Shown: piece after piece, positions 37,391 to 44,671 of the stretch | How positions within the stretch are numbered: position 1 is the stretch's first letter | How the letters are laid out: every line of letters begins with the position of its first letter | From: Myxococcales bacterium | GTDB taxonomy: Bacteria; Myxococcota_A; Polyangia; Polyangiales; Polyangiaceae | Length of the DNA stretch: 44,671 bases | Direction of reading: 5' to 3' | Assembly (NCBI GenBank): GCA_016794345.1 | Contig: JAEUKE010000185.1 | Location: 1-44,671, forward strand | Translations under genes and position numbers: made by a program | The notes under the pieces: generated by a model | Seen by the model: the letters and a program-made list of their open reading frames with translations, nothing else | What the model was told of the DNA's origin: nothing | Database searches by the model: none

Positions 37391-39739
37391 TCAGCGCCGC
37401 TTGCCCTTCGCGGTCCGCCGCGCGCCCTTCGGCGCGGGCTTCTTCGGCGCGGGCTTCTTCGGGCCGGCGTGTTTCGGCCGACGAGCCGTGGCGGGCGGCT
37501 CGGTGGTTCGGGTCTCCTTGCGCTTCTTCGACGCACGCTTCTGCCGCCGGCCACGATCGCTCGGCACGCCGGCGTCCTCGTGCTCGGGCGCGCGGATGCG
37601 GCGGCCGGTGACCGTCCGCTTCGCGATGGACGAGTCCTCCACGATGATCATCATCGCGTCGCCCAGCTCGATGCGCTCGCCGGACCGGGTGCCGATCATC
37701 GCGAGCGCGTCCTCGTCGGCCTGGTAGGCGTCGTCCCCCAGGCCTTCGGCGCGGACGAGCACCTCGACGAAGGGGTCGTCGATGGACACGAAGACGCCCG
37801 ACTGGATGACGCTCATCACGGTGCCGGCGTAGAGATCGCCCACGGCCTCGCGCATGAAGACCGCGCGGTAGAGATCGACCACCTCGCGCTCCACGCGCAT
37901 CGCGCGCCGCTCGCGCTCGGATGCGGTGACGGCGCTCTCGCGCAGACGATTGATCGCGTCCTCGTCCTTGTCGACGCGCTGGCCGCGAACGACCGCGCGG
38001 ACCGCGCGGTGGACGAGGAGGTCGGGGTAACGACGGATCGGCGAGGTGAAGTGGACGTACGCCTTGGACGCGAGGCCGAAGTGCCCGACGTTCGTGATGT
38101 CGTAGACCGCCTGCTTCAGCGAGCGGACGAGCAGCGTGTCGAGGATCGCGCGCTGCGGGTGCGAGCGGAGCTTCTTCGCGAACGCGGCGAGCTTCTTCGG
38201 ATCCTCCGCGTCCTCCGCTTCGAAGGCGACGCCGAGACGGGTGCAGAGCGCGGCGAACCGCGCCATCTTCTCGGGGTCGGGGGCGGCGTGGTTGCGGAAG
38301 ACGGCCGGCACGCCCTTCGAGACGAGGAACTCCGCCACCGTCTCGTTGGCGAGGAGCATCAGGTCCTCGACGATCTGGTAGGCCTTGGCGACGCCCGGGT
38401 CGCGCGCGCGTCGCTCGATCGACGTGGGCATACGCGAGTCCACGTCCACCACCACGCGCGCCTCCGGGACCTCGAGGTCGAGCGCGCCGCGCCGCATGCG
38501 TCGCGCGCGGAGCAAGCTCGATACCTCCCGGAGGACACGCAGGTCGTCGCGCATGGCCTCGGCAGCCTCTTGGCGGTGGCCCTCCGACGTGAGCCCCAGC
38601 GCGCGCGCCACGCCCTCGTAGGTGAGCTTGGCGCGCGACTTCATGAAGCCCTCGACGAGCCGCGCGCGCACCGTGGCGCCGGTCGCGTCGAGCTCGATCT
38701 CCGCGCACTGGCAGAGGCGGATCTTGTCGGGGACCAGCGAGCAGAGGTCCGCCGAGAGCGCGCGCGGCAACATCGGGATCGCGCGATCCGGCAGGTAGAT
38801 CGAGCAACCGCGCTCACGCGCGGCGTCGTCGAGCGCCGTGCCCGGCGCGACGTAGTGCGAGACGTCCGCGATGGCGATCCACACGCGGTAGCCGCCCTCG
38901 GGCAACGCGATGGCCCACACGGCGTCGTCGTGGTCGCGCGCGTCGGCCGGGTCGATGGTGGGCAGCGGGATGTGCGTGAGGTCCTCGCGGCCGACGAGCG
39001 CGACCGGATCGACCTCCGACCCGAAGCTCCCCGCCTCCTGCACGGCGGCGGGCGGGTGCTCCTCCTCCACGCCGTGCAGGATGATGATCTTGCGCACTTC
39101 GGCGTCCGGCTCGCCCGGCTCGCCGAGGATGGTGACGACCTTGCCCTCGGGGTTCTCGTCGGCCGACTCGGGGAACCGGACGATCTCGACGACGGCGAGC
39201 TCACCGTCGCGGCCTTCGTCCAGCTTGCCGAGGACGATCGGCCCGCGGACGCGGGTGTCGTCGGGCTCGAGCCACGCGCTCTTGCCTCGCCGCCGGAGCG
39301 TGCCGGCGACCTTGGGCGAGCGGCGTTCGACGATCTCGATGACGGCGCCCTCGGTTCCGCGAGCGGTCTGCGCGACGATGCGGACGCGGACGCGGTCGCC
39401 GTGGAGGGCGCCGCCCATCGACTCGGCGGGGACGAACACGTCGTCCTCGTCGCCAAGCGGCGCCACGAAGCCGAAGCCGCGCGGGTGGGCGGTCATGTAG
39501 CCCTCGAGCGACTTGTCGCCGCCGCGCTCCCGTTCCTTCTTGGTCAAACGAAACCGATGACCGGCGAGCGCGACGATGGTGCCGTCCGCGACCAGGTCGT
39601 CGATCACGCGGCCGAGCGCGGCGAGGTGTCGCTGCTCCACGCCGAGGCGCGACGCGATCTCGGAGGAGTGGAGCGCGCGAGAGAAGCTCGCGAGGAGATC
39701 CACGACCTCGACGCGGCGCGGGGGTTTGGGGCCGGACAT
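37391..39739 (-). CDS. rnr: Ribonuclease R
   Basis: The 782-residue exoribonuclease degrades RNA 3' to 5'. Layout: N-terminal helix-turn-helix-like part (LHSSEIASRLGVEQRHL), cold-shock domains (about 75-240; GFGFVAPLGDEDDVFVPAES), the RNB catalytic domain (about 255-600; IDPADARDHDDAV and the later YCHFTSPIRRYPDLLVHR-type segment as VHFTSPIRRYPDLLVHR), an S1 domain (about 635-720; GDLYAGTVMSVIQSGVFV) and a Lys/Ala/Pro tail. The canonical DARDFDDA is DARDHDDA here; catalytic Asp residues remain. The stop lies only three bases from the convergent dual-FHA stop. Confidence 0.95.
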   Translation of the reverse strand: MSGPKPPRRVEVVDLLASFSRALHSSEIASRLGVEQRHLAALGRVIDDLVADGTIVALAGHRFRLTKKERERGGDKSLEGYMTAHPRGFGFVAPLGDEDDVFVPAESMGGALHGDRVRVRIVAQTARGTEGAVIEIVERRSPKVAGTLRRRGKSAWLEPDDTRVRGPIVLGKLDEGRDGELAVVEIVRFPESADENPEGKVVTILGEPGEPDAEVRKIIILHGVEEEHPPAAVQEAGSFGSEVDPVALVGREDLTHIPLPTIDPADARDHDDAVWAIALPEGGYRVWIAIADVSHYVAPGTALDDAARERGCSIYLPDRAIPMLPRALSADLCSLVPDKIRLCQCAEIELDATGATVRARLVEGFMKSRAKLTYEGVARALGLTSEGHRQEAAEAMRDDLRVLREVSSLLRARRMRRGALDLEVPEARVVVDVDSRMPTSIERRARDPGVAKAYQIVEDLMLLANETVAEFLVSKGVPAVFRNHAAPDPEKMARFAALCTRLGVAFEAEDAEDPKKLAAFAKKLRSHPQRAILDTLLVRSLKQAVYDITNVGHFGLASKAYVHFTSPIRRYPDLLVHRAVRAVVRGQRVDKDEDAINRLRESAVTASERERRAMRVEREVVDLYRAVFMREAVGDLYAGTVMSVIQSGVFVSIDDPFVEVLVRAEGLGDDAYQADEDALAMIGTRSGERIELGDAMMIIVEDSSIAKRTVTGRRIRAPEHEDAGVPSDRGRRQKRASKKRKETRTTEPPATARRPKHAGPKKPAPKKPAPKGARRTAKGKRR

Positions 39740-39792
39740 GGAGTCTTCGCCTCTACCACGGGGGCCAGGCCGTGCTATGCGGCATCTGCGGC

Positions 39793-41046
39793 ATGAGTCC
39801 GGCCCGGTGGCTCCTCCTGGTGCGTGCGGCGCTCTGCGCGGCGGTGTTCGCCTGCGCGGCGCTCGTCATCGACTACCGAAACCTGGCGGACGCGACGTTC
39901 TGCGGGGTGGAGTCGGCGTGTTTCAAGGTGCGCTCGAGCCCCGTCGGGCAACAGATCGCCGAGCGCATCCACGACCTCATCCCGGGCGCCACGCTGCCGG
40001 CCGTCACCCTCCCCGTCTTCGCGGGGCTGCTCGCGCTCACGCTCTTCCTCGGTGGAAAGTGGATGGTGCGCGCGCTCGCCGGGCTCACGACCGCGGGGGC
40101 GCTCATCGCCCTCGGCCTCGTCTACGCGCAAATCTCCATCGACGCGCTTTGCCCCTACTGCATGGTGGTGGACGTCTCGATGGTCGTGGCGGCCATCGCC
40201 TCCATCCAGCTTGCCCGAAGCGCGCGGACGGACGACCGGGTCGAGCTGATGCTCGGGCCTTCCCTGGCGACACGCGTCACGTTCCCGTGGGCCGCCGCAG
40301 GCGCCCTCTGCACCGCGCTGCCCTTCCTCTGGGCGGAGTTCCCCGACACGGAGCCGCTGCCGCAGCAGCTCGTCGAGCGGCAGGTCCAGGGCAAGCTCAA
40401 CATCTTCTCCTTCACCGACTTCGAGTGCCCGTTCTGCCGGCAGCTCTACCCGACCCTGAAGGAGGTCAAGGCGCGGGACGACGTGGCGTTCCACCGCTTC
40501 ATGGTCCCCCTCGACGGGCACAAGGGCGCCATGCCCGCGGCGCTCGCGTACGTCTGCACGCCACAGGAGCAACAGGACCGCATCGCCGAGACCCTCTACA
40601 CCGTGCCGAGCGAGCAGCTCGGCTACGAGGGCGTCGTCAAGCTCGCGGTCCTCATCGCCAACGTGGACGAGCTCGAGTTTCGCAAGTGCATGACCTCGCC
40701 GGAGGCCAAGTCGAAGGTCGAAGCCGACAAGAAGCTCTTCGACGATCTCGGCCTCTCGGGGCTCCCCACCACCATCATCGGCAGCCGTCGCATCCGCGGC
40801 GCGGCGATCGACAAGGTGCAGACGGCCATCCGCACCGCCGGGGCCGGAGTGGAGCTGCCGGTCTGGCTCATGCTCGTCCTCGGCGCGGCGGTGATCGGCG
40901 CCGCTGCGTTCGTGTCCTCACGGCGCATGGAGCCCGACGCCTCCGCGAAAGAGCCGCCGCCCGAGCCCGAGCCCGAGCCCGAATCGGACGACGCCGAGCG
41001 GCCCGCCGCCAAGCCGAAGAAGGCGAAGAAGCGCAAGTCGTCCTGA
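39793..41046 (+). CDS. VKOR-DsbA fusion, thiol-disulfide oxidoreductase
   Basis: The 417-residue protein joins a membrane vitamin-K-epoxide-reductase-type domain (about 1-180) to a DsbA-like thioredoxin domain (about 195-355). VKOR Cys: loop pair C37/C43 (CGVESAC) and the CPYC pair C120/C123. DsbA-like: FECPFC (C212/C215) and cis-proline in GLPTTII. VKOR recycles the oxidising power of DsbA via quinone, so the fusion should make disulfides in exported proteins; the many Cys-rich lipoproteins in this window would be natural clients (inference). Then one membrane helix (VWLMLVLGAAVIGAAAFV) and a charged tail with Pro-Glu repeats and Lys. A GTG at 39772 is an alternative start. Confidence 0.88.
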   Translation: MSPARWLLLVRAALCAAVFACAALVIDYRNLADATFCGVESACFKVRSSPVGQQIAERIHDLIPGATLPAVTLPVFAGLLALTLFLGGKWMVRALAGLTTAGALIALGLVYAQISIDALCPYCMVVDVSMVVAAIASIQLARSARTDDRVELMLGPSLATRVTFPWAAAGALCTALPFLWAEFPDTEPLPQQLVERQVQGKLNIFSFTDFECPFCRQLYPTLKEVKARDDVAFHRFMVPLDGHKGAMPAALAYVCTPQEQQDRIAETLYTVPSEQLGYEGVVKLAVLIANVDELEFRKCMTSPEAKSKVEADKKLFDDLGLSGLPTTIIGSRRIRGAAIDKVQTAIRTAGAGVELPVWLMLVLGAAVIGAAAFVSSRRMEPDASAKEPPPEPEPEPESDDAERPAAKPKKAKKRKSS

Positions 41047-41073
41047 GCCCGTCGGTGCTAAGGTGTCCGGCCC

Positions 41074-42303
41074 ATGACGAGCGGCAACAACGGGCTGGAC
41101 GACGACGACGACGACCGCGAATCCGAGCTGCCGGAGTCTCCCGCCGAGCACACGCGCAAGGGCCCGCGGGACGGCGCGCCGACCCTCCCGCTCTCCTTCT
41201 TCGAGCAGCTCCCGAAGACCGATCTGCACGTCCACCTCGACGGCAGCCTGAGGCTGCAGACGATCATCGATCTGGCCGAGGAGTACGGCGTCGAGCTCCC
41301 GTCGAAGAAGCCGGCCGAGCTCGCGAACGCGATGAACCTCGGTAGAAACTGCGGCTCGCTCGTCGAGTACCTGAAGGCGTTCGAGATCACGCTCCGCGTG
41401 CTCCAGCACGAGGACGCGCTCTTCCGCGTCGCGTACGAGCTCGCAGAGGACGCGGCGAAGGAGAACGTCCGCTACATGGAGGTCCGGTACGCGCCGATGC
41501 TCCACACGCAGAAGGGCCTGAAGCTCACGAGCGTGGTCGAGGCTGTCATCGGCGGGCTTCGCCAGGCGCAAGAGGTGTACGGCATCGAGGCGAACGTCAT
41601 CATTTGCGGCATCCGCAACGTCGCGCCCGACTCCTCCCTCGAGATGGCGGAGCTCGCGGTCGCCTACAAGGGCCGCGGCGTGGTCGGGTTCGATCTCGCA
41701 GGCGCCGAATACGACTATCCGGCCAAACACCACCGCCGCGCCTTCCAGCTCGTCCGCGACAACAACATCAACGTCACCATCCACGCCGGGGAGGCCTACG
41801 GCCCCGAGTCGATCGCGCAGGCCATTCACGTCTGCGGCGCGCACCGCATCGGCCACGGCTGCCGGCTCCGCGAGAACGGCGACCTTCTCCATTACGTGAA
41901 CGACCACCGCATCCCGCTCGAGTGCTGCCCGTCGTCCAACGTGCAGACCGGCGCAGTGAAGAGCCTCGCGACCCACCCGCTCAAGTTCTACAAGGACCTC
42001 GGCCTGCGCGTGACCGTGAACACGGACAACCGCCTCGTGACCGACACGACTGTGTCGCGCGAGCTCTGGCTCGCCCACACCGAGATGGGCCTGCCGCTCG
42101 CCGACATCAAGAGCATCATCCTCGCGGGCTTCAAGAGCTCCTTCTTGCCGTTCCACATCAAGCAGAGCTACCTGCGGCAGCTCACGCTCGACCTCCCCCG
42201 CTTCTGCGAGGACGGGCAGATCATCCCACCCTCTCCGCCGTCCAGCGGCCGTGCCGACGCGCACCGCGGAAGGCCGGCGAGCCCGCAGAAGCAGCTCAGC
42301 TGA
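41074..42303 (+). CDS. add: Adenosine deaminase
   Basis: The 409-residue cytoplasmic enzyme converts adenosine to inosine in purine salvage. It shows DLHVHLDGS (Zn His51/His53), the HAGE motif with THVTIHAGEAYGP-like context as NVTIHAGEAYGP, AHRIGHGCRL, CPSSNVQTGA and VNTDNRLVTDTTVS (the final Zn Asp). These match bacterial adenosine deaminases. The N-terminal 35 residues (DDDDDDRESELPES) are acidic and probably disordered; the C-terminal end (about 385-409) is likewise Pro/Ser-rich. It starts 27 bases after the VKOR-DsbA stop, so the two may be cotranscribed. Confidence 0.94.
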   Translation: MTSGNNGLDDDDDDRESELPESPAEHTRKGPRDGAPTLPLSFFEQLPKTDLHVHLDGSLRLQTIIDLAEEYGVELPSKKPAELANAMNLGRNCGSLVEYLKAFEITLRVLQHEDALFRVAYELAEDAAKENVRYMEVRYAPMLHTQKGLKLTSVVEAVIGGLRQAQEVYGIEANVIICGIRNVAPDSSLEMAELAVAYKGRGVVGFDLAGAEYDYPAKHHRRAFQLVRDNNINVTIHAGEAYGPESIAQAIHVCGAHRIGHGCRLRENGDLLHYVNDHRIPLECCPSSNVQTGAVKSLATHPLKFYKDLGLRVTVNTDNRLVTDTTVSRELWLAHTEMGLPLADIKSIILAGFKSSFLPFHIKQSYLRQLTLDLPRFCEDGQIIPPSPPSSGRADAHRGRPASPQKQLS

Positions 42304-42410
42304 GGCGCGGCGCCCGAGCCGAAGAAGGCGCCCAAGCCACGAAGTGACGCGCACGAGCGCGTCCGCTTCGCCGCCGGTGTTCCCTGCCTGCGCCGAGGTG
42401 TAGATTTCGC

Positions 42411-43895
42411 GTGACCATGAGGACGGCTCGGCTCCCGATCCACCTGGGCGTCGACGCGCTCTGGCGCCACGCCGGCGTCGCGGCCTGCCTTCTCCCTGGT
42501 TGCACCCTCGTGCTGACGGGCTGGGCGCAGCGCGCTTCCGGAGGAGGAGTCGCCGCGCTGGCGATCGGCGGGGCGCTCCTGCTCTCGACACCGTGGCTCG
42601 CGTGGTTGGCCTGGCGCGCCCGTCCGAGCGACGCCCGGCTGGACGCGAGCGGGATGAGCATCGACGGCGGACCCCACTCCGGGCTCTTCGTCCGCTGGGA
42701 CGAGATGGCGCGCGCCGAGGTTCGATGGCTGGACTCGACCAACACCACGAGCGCCCTGGCGCTTTCGCTGAGAGACGGTCAGACCCTCACCCTGGCCGTC
42801 GCCGCCGACCCCGCCGAGGTGGCTTCGCTCCACTCGTTGGCCGAGACCATTCGTGTGCGATTGGGAGAGGCCGCGACGCCGCCGCCCGAACGAGCCGACC
42901 TCGTGTCGTGCCGAGGCTGTGGGGCCCCTCTCGTTCCATCGGACCACGAATCGATCCGCTGCTCGGCTTGCGGAGCCGACAACACGCTCCCCTCTTCGCT
43001 GCGCGAGCGTGTTGCAGCCCAGCGCGTCGCCGATACCACGAACCGCAGCACCGCGACGGCCGTCGAACGGCTCCTCGATCAGCCGGGCGTGCGTGGGACT
43101 CGCGCGGCGCTCTGGGTCGCGACCTTGGCGGCGGTGGCAGCGTGGTGCCTTGTGCTGGTCTCCTTCCGTGCCGCGGGCATCTCGGCGCTGGATTGGTTCT
43201 TGATAGGCAGCGGCTTCTTCAACGGGTGGGCGATTACGTTCGGCGCCTTCGCCTTCGCGCGAATCGCGCTGGCGCGTCGTCGCGCGCTGCTCTTGCTTTC
43301 GACGACGTTCGGCGCACGGCCCCCGACCCGAGCGGGCGAAGGCCCCGGCTGCCGCCAATGCGGAGCGCCGCTGCCGACCGGGTCGGGCGCCGTCGCGAGC
43401 TGTGCGTACTGCGGCGCGCAGAGCGTCCTAGGCCTCGATGTCCGGCCGCTCCTCGAGCGCGTACGAGGTCACAGGACATCCATCGAGGGTGTGTTGTCGG
43501 AGCAGCGCGCCGAGCGCTCCACCTGGCTCAAGCTGGCGCTGTCGGCTTCGGCCGTGGCGCTGCTGGGGGCCGGGTGGCTCGTCGTGCAGGTGTCGGTCAC
43601 GCGTGAGTTCGCCGAGGATGTTCGTCGCTGCGAGGCGGATGACGTCGAAGCTTGCAGCAAGGTCGCGCTCGCCTACTTCAATGGGAGCGCGGTGAAGCAA
43701 GATCGCGCCGAGGCGTATCGCTTCAACGATCTCGCCTGCGAGCGGGGTCACGCCGAGTCCTGCGCCGCTCAGGCGTCGGCGCTCCGGTTCGGCTGGGGCG
43801 TCACCTCGGACCTCGAACGAGCCCGGAAGAAATACGAGCGCGCGTGCGAGCTCGGCTCCACGAAGGCATGCACGGATCTCGAGGACCTCGACTGA
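42411..43895 (+). CDS. Membrane protein with two zinc ribbons and Sel1-like repeats
   Basis: The 494-residue protein starts with a GTG (an ATG two codons later is also possible). Two helices lie near 20-65. Then a soluble part carries a zinc-ribbon CRGCGAPLVPSDHESIRCSA (Cys pairs CxxC...CxxC), two more helices (about 230-285), a second ribbon CRQCGAPLPTGSGAVASCAY, and another helix (about 380-405). The C-terminal 80 residues hold two Sel1-like repeats: CSKVALAYFNGSAVKQDRAE and FGWGVTSDLERARKKYERAC. Sel1 repeats are protein-interaction helices. I do not recognise the whole architecture. A short hairpin at 43941-43957 follows. Confidence 0.8.
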   Translation: MTMRTARLPIHLGVDALWRHAGVAACLLPGCTLVLTGWAQRASGGGVAALAIGGALLLSTPWLAWLAWRARPSDARLDASGMSIDGGPHSGLFVRWDEMARAEVRWLDSTNTTSALALSLRDGQTLTLAVAADPAEVASLHSLAETIRVRLGEAATPPPERADLVSCRGCGAPLVPSDHESIRCSACGADNTLPSSLRERVAAQRVADTTNRSTATAVERLLDQPGVRGTRAALWVATLAAVAAWCLVLVSFRAAGISALDWFLIGSGFFNGWAITFGAFAFARIALARRRALLLLSTTFGARPPTRAGEGPGCRQCGAPLPTGSGAVASCAYCGAQSVLGLDVRPLLERVRGHRTSIEGVLSEQRAERSTWLKLALSASAVALLGAGWLVVQVSVTREFAEDVRRCEADDVEACSKVALAYFNGSAVKQDRAEAYRFNDLACERGHAESCAAQASALRFGWGVTSDLERARKKYERACELGSTKACTDLEDLD

Positions 43896-43940
43896 CACGC
43901 AAGACAACGCGGCACGTCTCGAAACGCGACCTTGGATGGG

Positions 43941-43957
43941 CGATAGGCCCCCTATCG
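43941..43957. terminator. Small perfect hairpin after the zinc-ribbon gene
   Basis: CGATAGG and CCTATCG pair exactly across CCC. It begins 46 bases after the preceding stop and just before the ATG of the aldo-keto reductase fragment. No T-run follows, so termination is uncertain. It may mark the break-point of the truncated gene. Confidence 0.4.
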
Positions 43958-44302
43958 ATGTTCGAGCTTCGCCTTTCGCGAAGGTCCTCACGTGCGAGGC
44001 TCCGTCGCTCGACCGAGCTCGGCATCTTGGTCGAGGCTTACAGCCCCTTCGCGAAGGGACGCCGACTGGAGGACCCTCGCCTCGTCGCCATTGCGAGGGA
44101 GGTCGGCCGGCCCACCGCGCAGGTGCTCGTGCGCTGGTCGCTCCAGAAGGGCTACGTCGTTCTCCCGAAGTCGGCCAACCCCGAGCGCATCGCGAGCAAC
44201 GCGAACGTCTTCGAATTCGAGCTCTCGGACGAGGCGATGACGAAGCTCGATCGGCTCGAGGAGGGCTTCCGCTCCGCGTGGGACCCGTCGACGGTTCCCT
44301 GA
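43958..44302 (+). pseudogene. Truncated aldo-keto reductase (C-terminal part)
   Basis: From about 44012 to the stop at 44302 the frame reads as the last third of an aldo-keto reductase: LGILVEAYSPFAKGRRLEDP, PTAQVLVRWSLQKGYVVLPK (the NADPH-binding KS region) and LSDEAMTKLDRLEEG. A whole enzyme is about 275 residues, and here only about 97 match, with the catalytic Tyr/Lys/His part missing. An ATG at 43958 opens the frame, but its first 18 residues (MFELRLSRRSS...) do not look like the family. In the next frame, PIDVRASPFAKVL recalls the NQVE-SPF strand of the family, so a frameshift is possible. It is probably a decayed gene. Confidence 0.72.
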
Positions 44303-44341
44303 TCCCGCCAATGTCCCGCTCCGGGCTCGCGCGTCGTGGGG

Positions 44342-44671
44342 TCACGTCGGATCACACGTCGAGACGCCTGCCCCGACGATGACATCCCCGATCTGCTGGA
44401 GGAACGTCACCGAGCCGTCCGAGGGGCTGTAGCGTGTGACGCTGGTCACGTCGCCCGGCGAGGTGAAGATGTAGAAGTCGCCGTCCCAGTAGGCGAACGC
44501 CAGCGCGCTCGCCTGATCTCCGACCGGCAGGAACGTCGCGGCGAGGATGTCCGCGGTGTCCTTGTCGATCTGCACCACCCAACCGCCGCCGCCGGGGTCG
44601 AGCGAATAGCCGTAGAGGTTGCCGTCGCTCGAGCTCGTCATCTCCATGTGGGCGCCGAGCTCCGAGTCGTA
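44342..44671 (-). CDS. 3' end of an unidentified beta-rich protein (partial)
   Basis: A minus-strand frame runs in from the right edge and stops with TGA at 44342-44344, giving the last 109 residues. The sequence has repeated strand-turn units: SDGNLYGYSLDPGGGG, WVVQIDKDTADILAATF, ALAFAYWDGDFYIFT and TSVTRYSPSDGSVTFLQ. The pattern looks like beta-propeller blades (each about 40 residues with G-x-L/F-Y). It ends with GVSTCDPT. It is probably an exported or surface protein, but no signal peptide is visible because the start is outside the window. I do not recognise a family. Confidence 0.72.
   Translation of the reverse strand, partial: YDSELGAHMEMTSSSDGNLYGYSLDPGGGGWVVQIDKDTADILAATFLPVGDQASALAFAYWDGDFYIFTSPGDVTSVTRYSPSDGSVTFLQQIGDVIVGAGVSTCDPT

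Noticed and set aside
37469..39796. Long plus-strand open frame opposite RNase R
   Set aside because: It is a shadow frame: the minus strand encodes a full RNase R with all domains.
1..44671. CRISPR array, tRNA, rRNA, prophage or biosynthetic gene cluster
   Set aside because: I saw no regularly spaced repeats, no cloverleaf-like or rRNA sequence, no phage structural genes and no PKS or NRPS modules.

Overview
The window is a high-GC stretch of ordinary chromosome from a large-genome, predatory or soil-type deltaproteobacterial lineage. A member of Myxococcota (Polyangia/Sorangium-like) is the best guess. The reasons are the very strong GC bias at third codon positions, frequent GTG and TTG starts, many lipoproteins with Ser/Thr/Gly linkers and Cys-rich repeats, and PilZ, FHA and cyclase signalling proteins of the type common in myxobacteria. 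This is inferred from gene content; there is no rRNA or other phylogenetic marker in the window.

Left part (1-16.6 kb). It opens with the tail of an unidentified gene, then an orphan membrane histidine kinase. A gene-poor gap of about 760 bp follows, carrying an inverted pair of REP-like palindromes and a scrap of a probable ISL3-type transposase. A minus-strand series comes next: a lipoprotein, a WGR-HEAT-like-DUF1963-like protein, D-Ala-D-Ala ligase coupled to a small exported protein, and a duplicated HCCA-isomerase/DsbA-fold protein. After it come a TonB-like protein, a tandem PilZ protein, a small exported protein, a MATE transporter, an exported His-motif protein, and a DUF5690 transporter overlapping a Rep/UvrD helicase.

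Middle part (16.6-27 kb). A membrane sulfatase/LTA-synthase-like enzyme is translationally coupled to a geranylgeranyl-reductase-like flavoprotein. Four lipoproteins lie around accA: two of unknown function, one VWA protein and one Cys-rich protein. A membrane metallophosphoesterase follows a third GC-rich palindrome.

Key region (26.9-33.9 kb). A tightly packed, repeatedly overlapping run encodes a DUF971 protein, EngB GTPase, an ECF sigma factor, two large membrane proteins, peptide deformylase and a disordered protein. The two membrane proteins align by eye with complex I subunits NuoL and NuoM, but at every key intramembrane charged position that could be aligned the residue is neutral. 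Each has also gained an extra beta domain predicted to face the periplasm. This degenerate NuoL/NuoM-like pair, directly behind an ECF sigma factor, is the most unusual thing in the window.

Right part (34-44.7 kb). An FHA-GAF-adenylate cyclase is divergent from a dual-FHA membrane protein. Then come RNase R, a VKOR-DsbA fusion, adenosine deaminase, a zinc-ribbon/Sel1 membrane protein, a truncated aldo-keto reductase, and the 3' end of an unidentified minus-strand gene. No tRNA, rRNA, CRISPR array, intact insertion sequence or prophage was seen.
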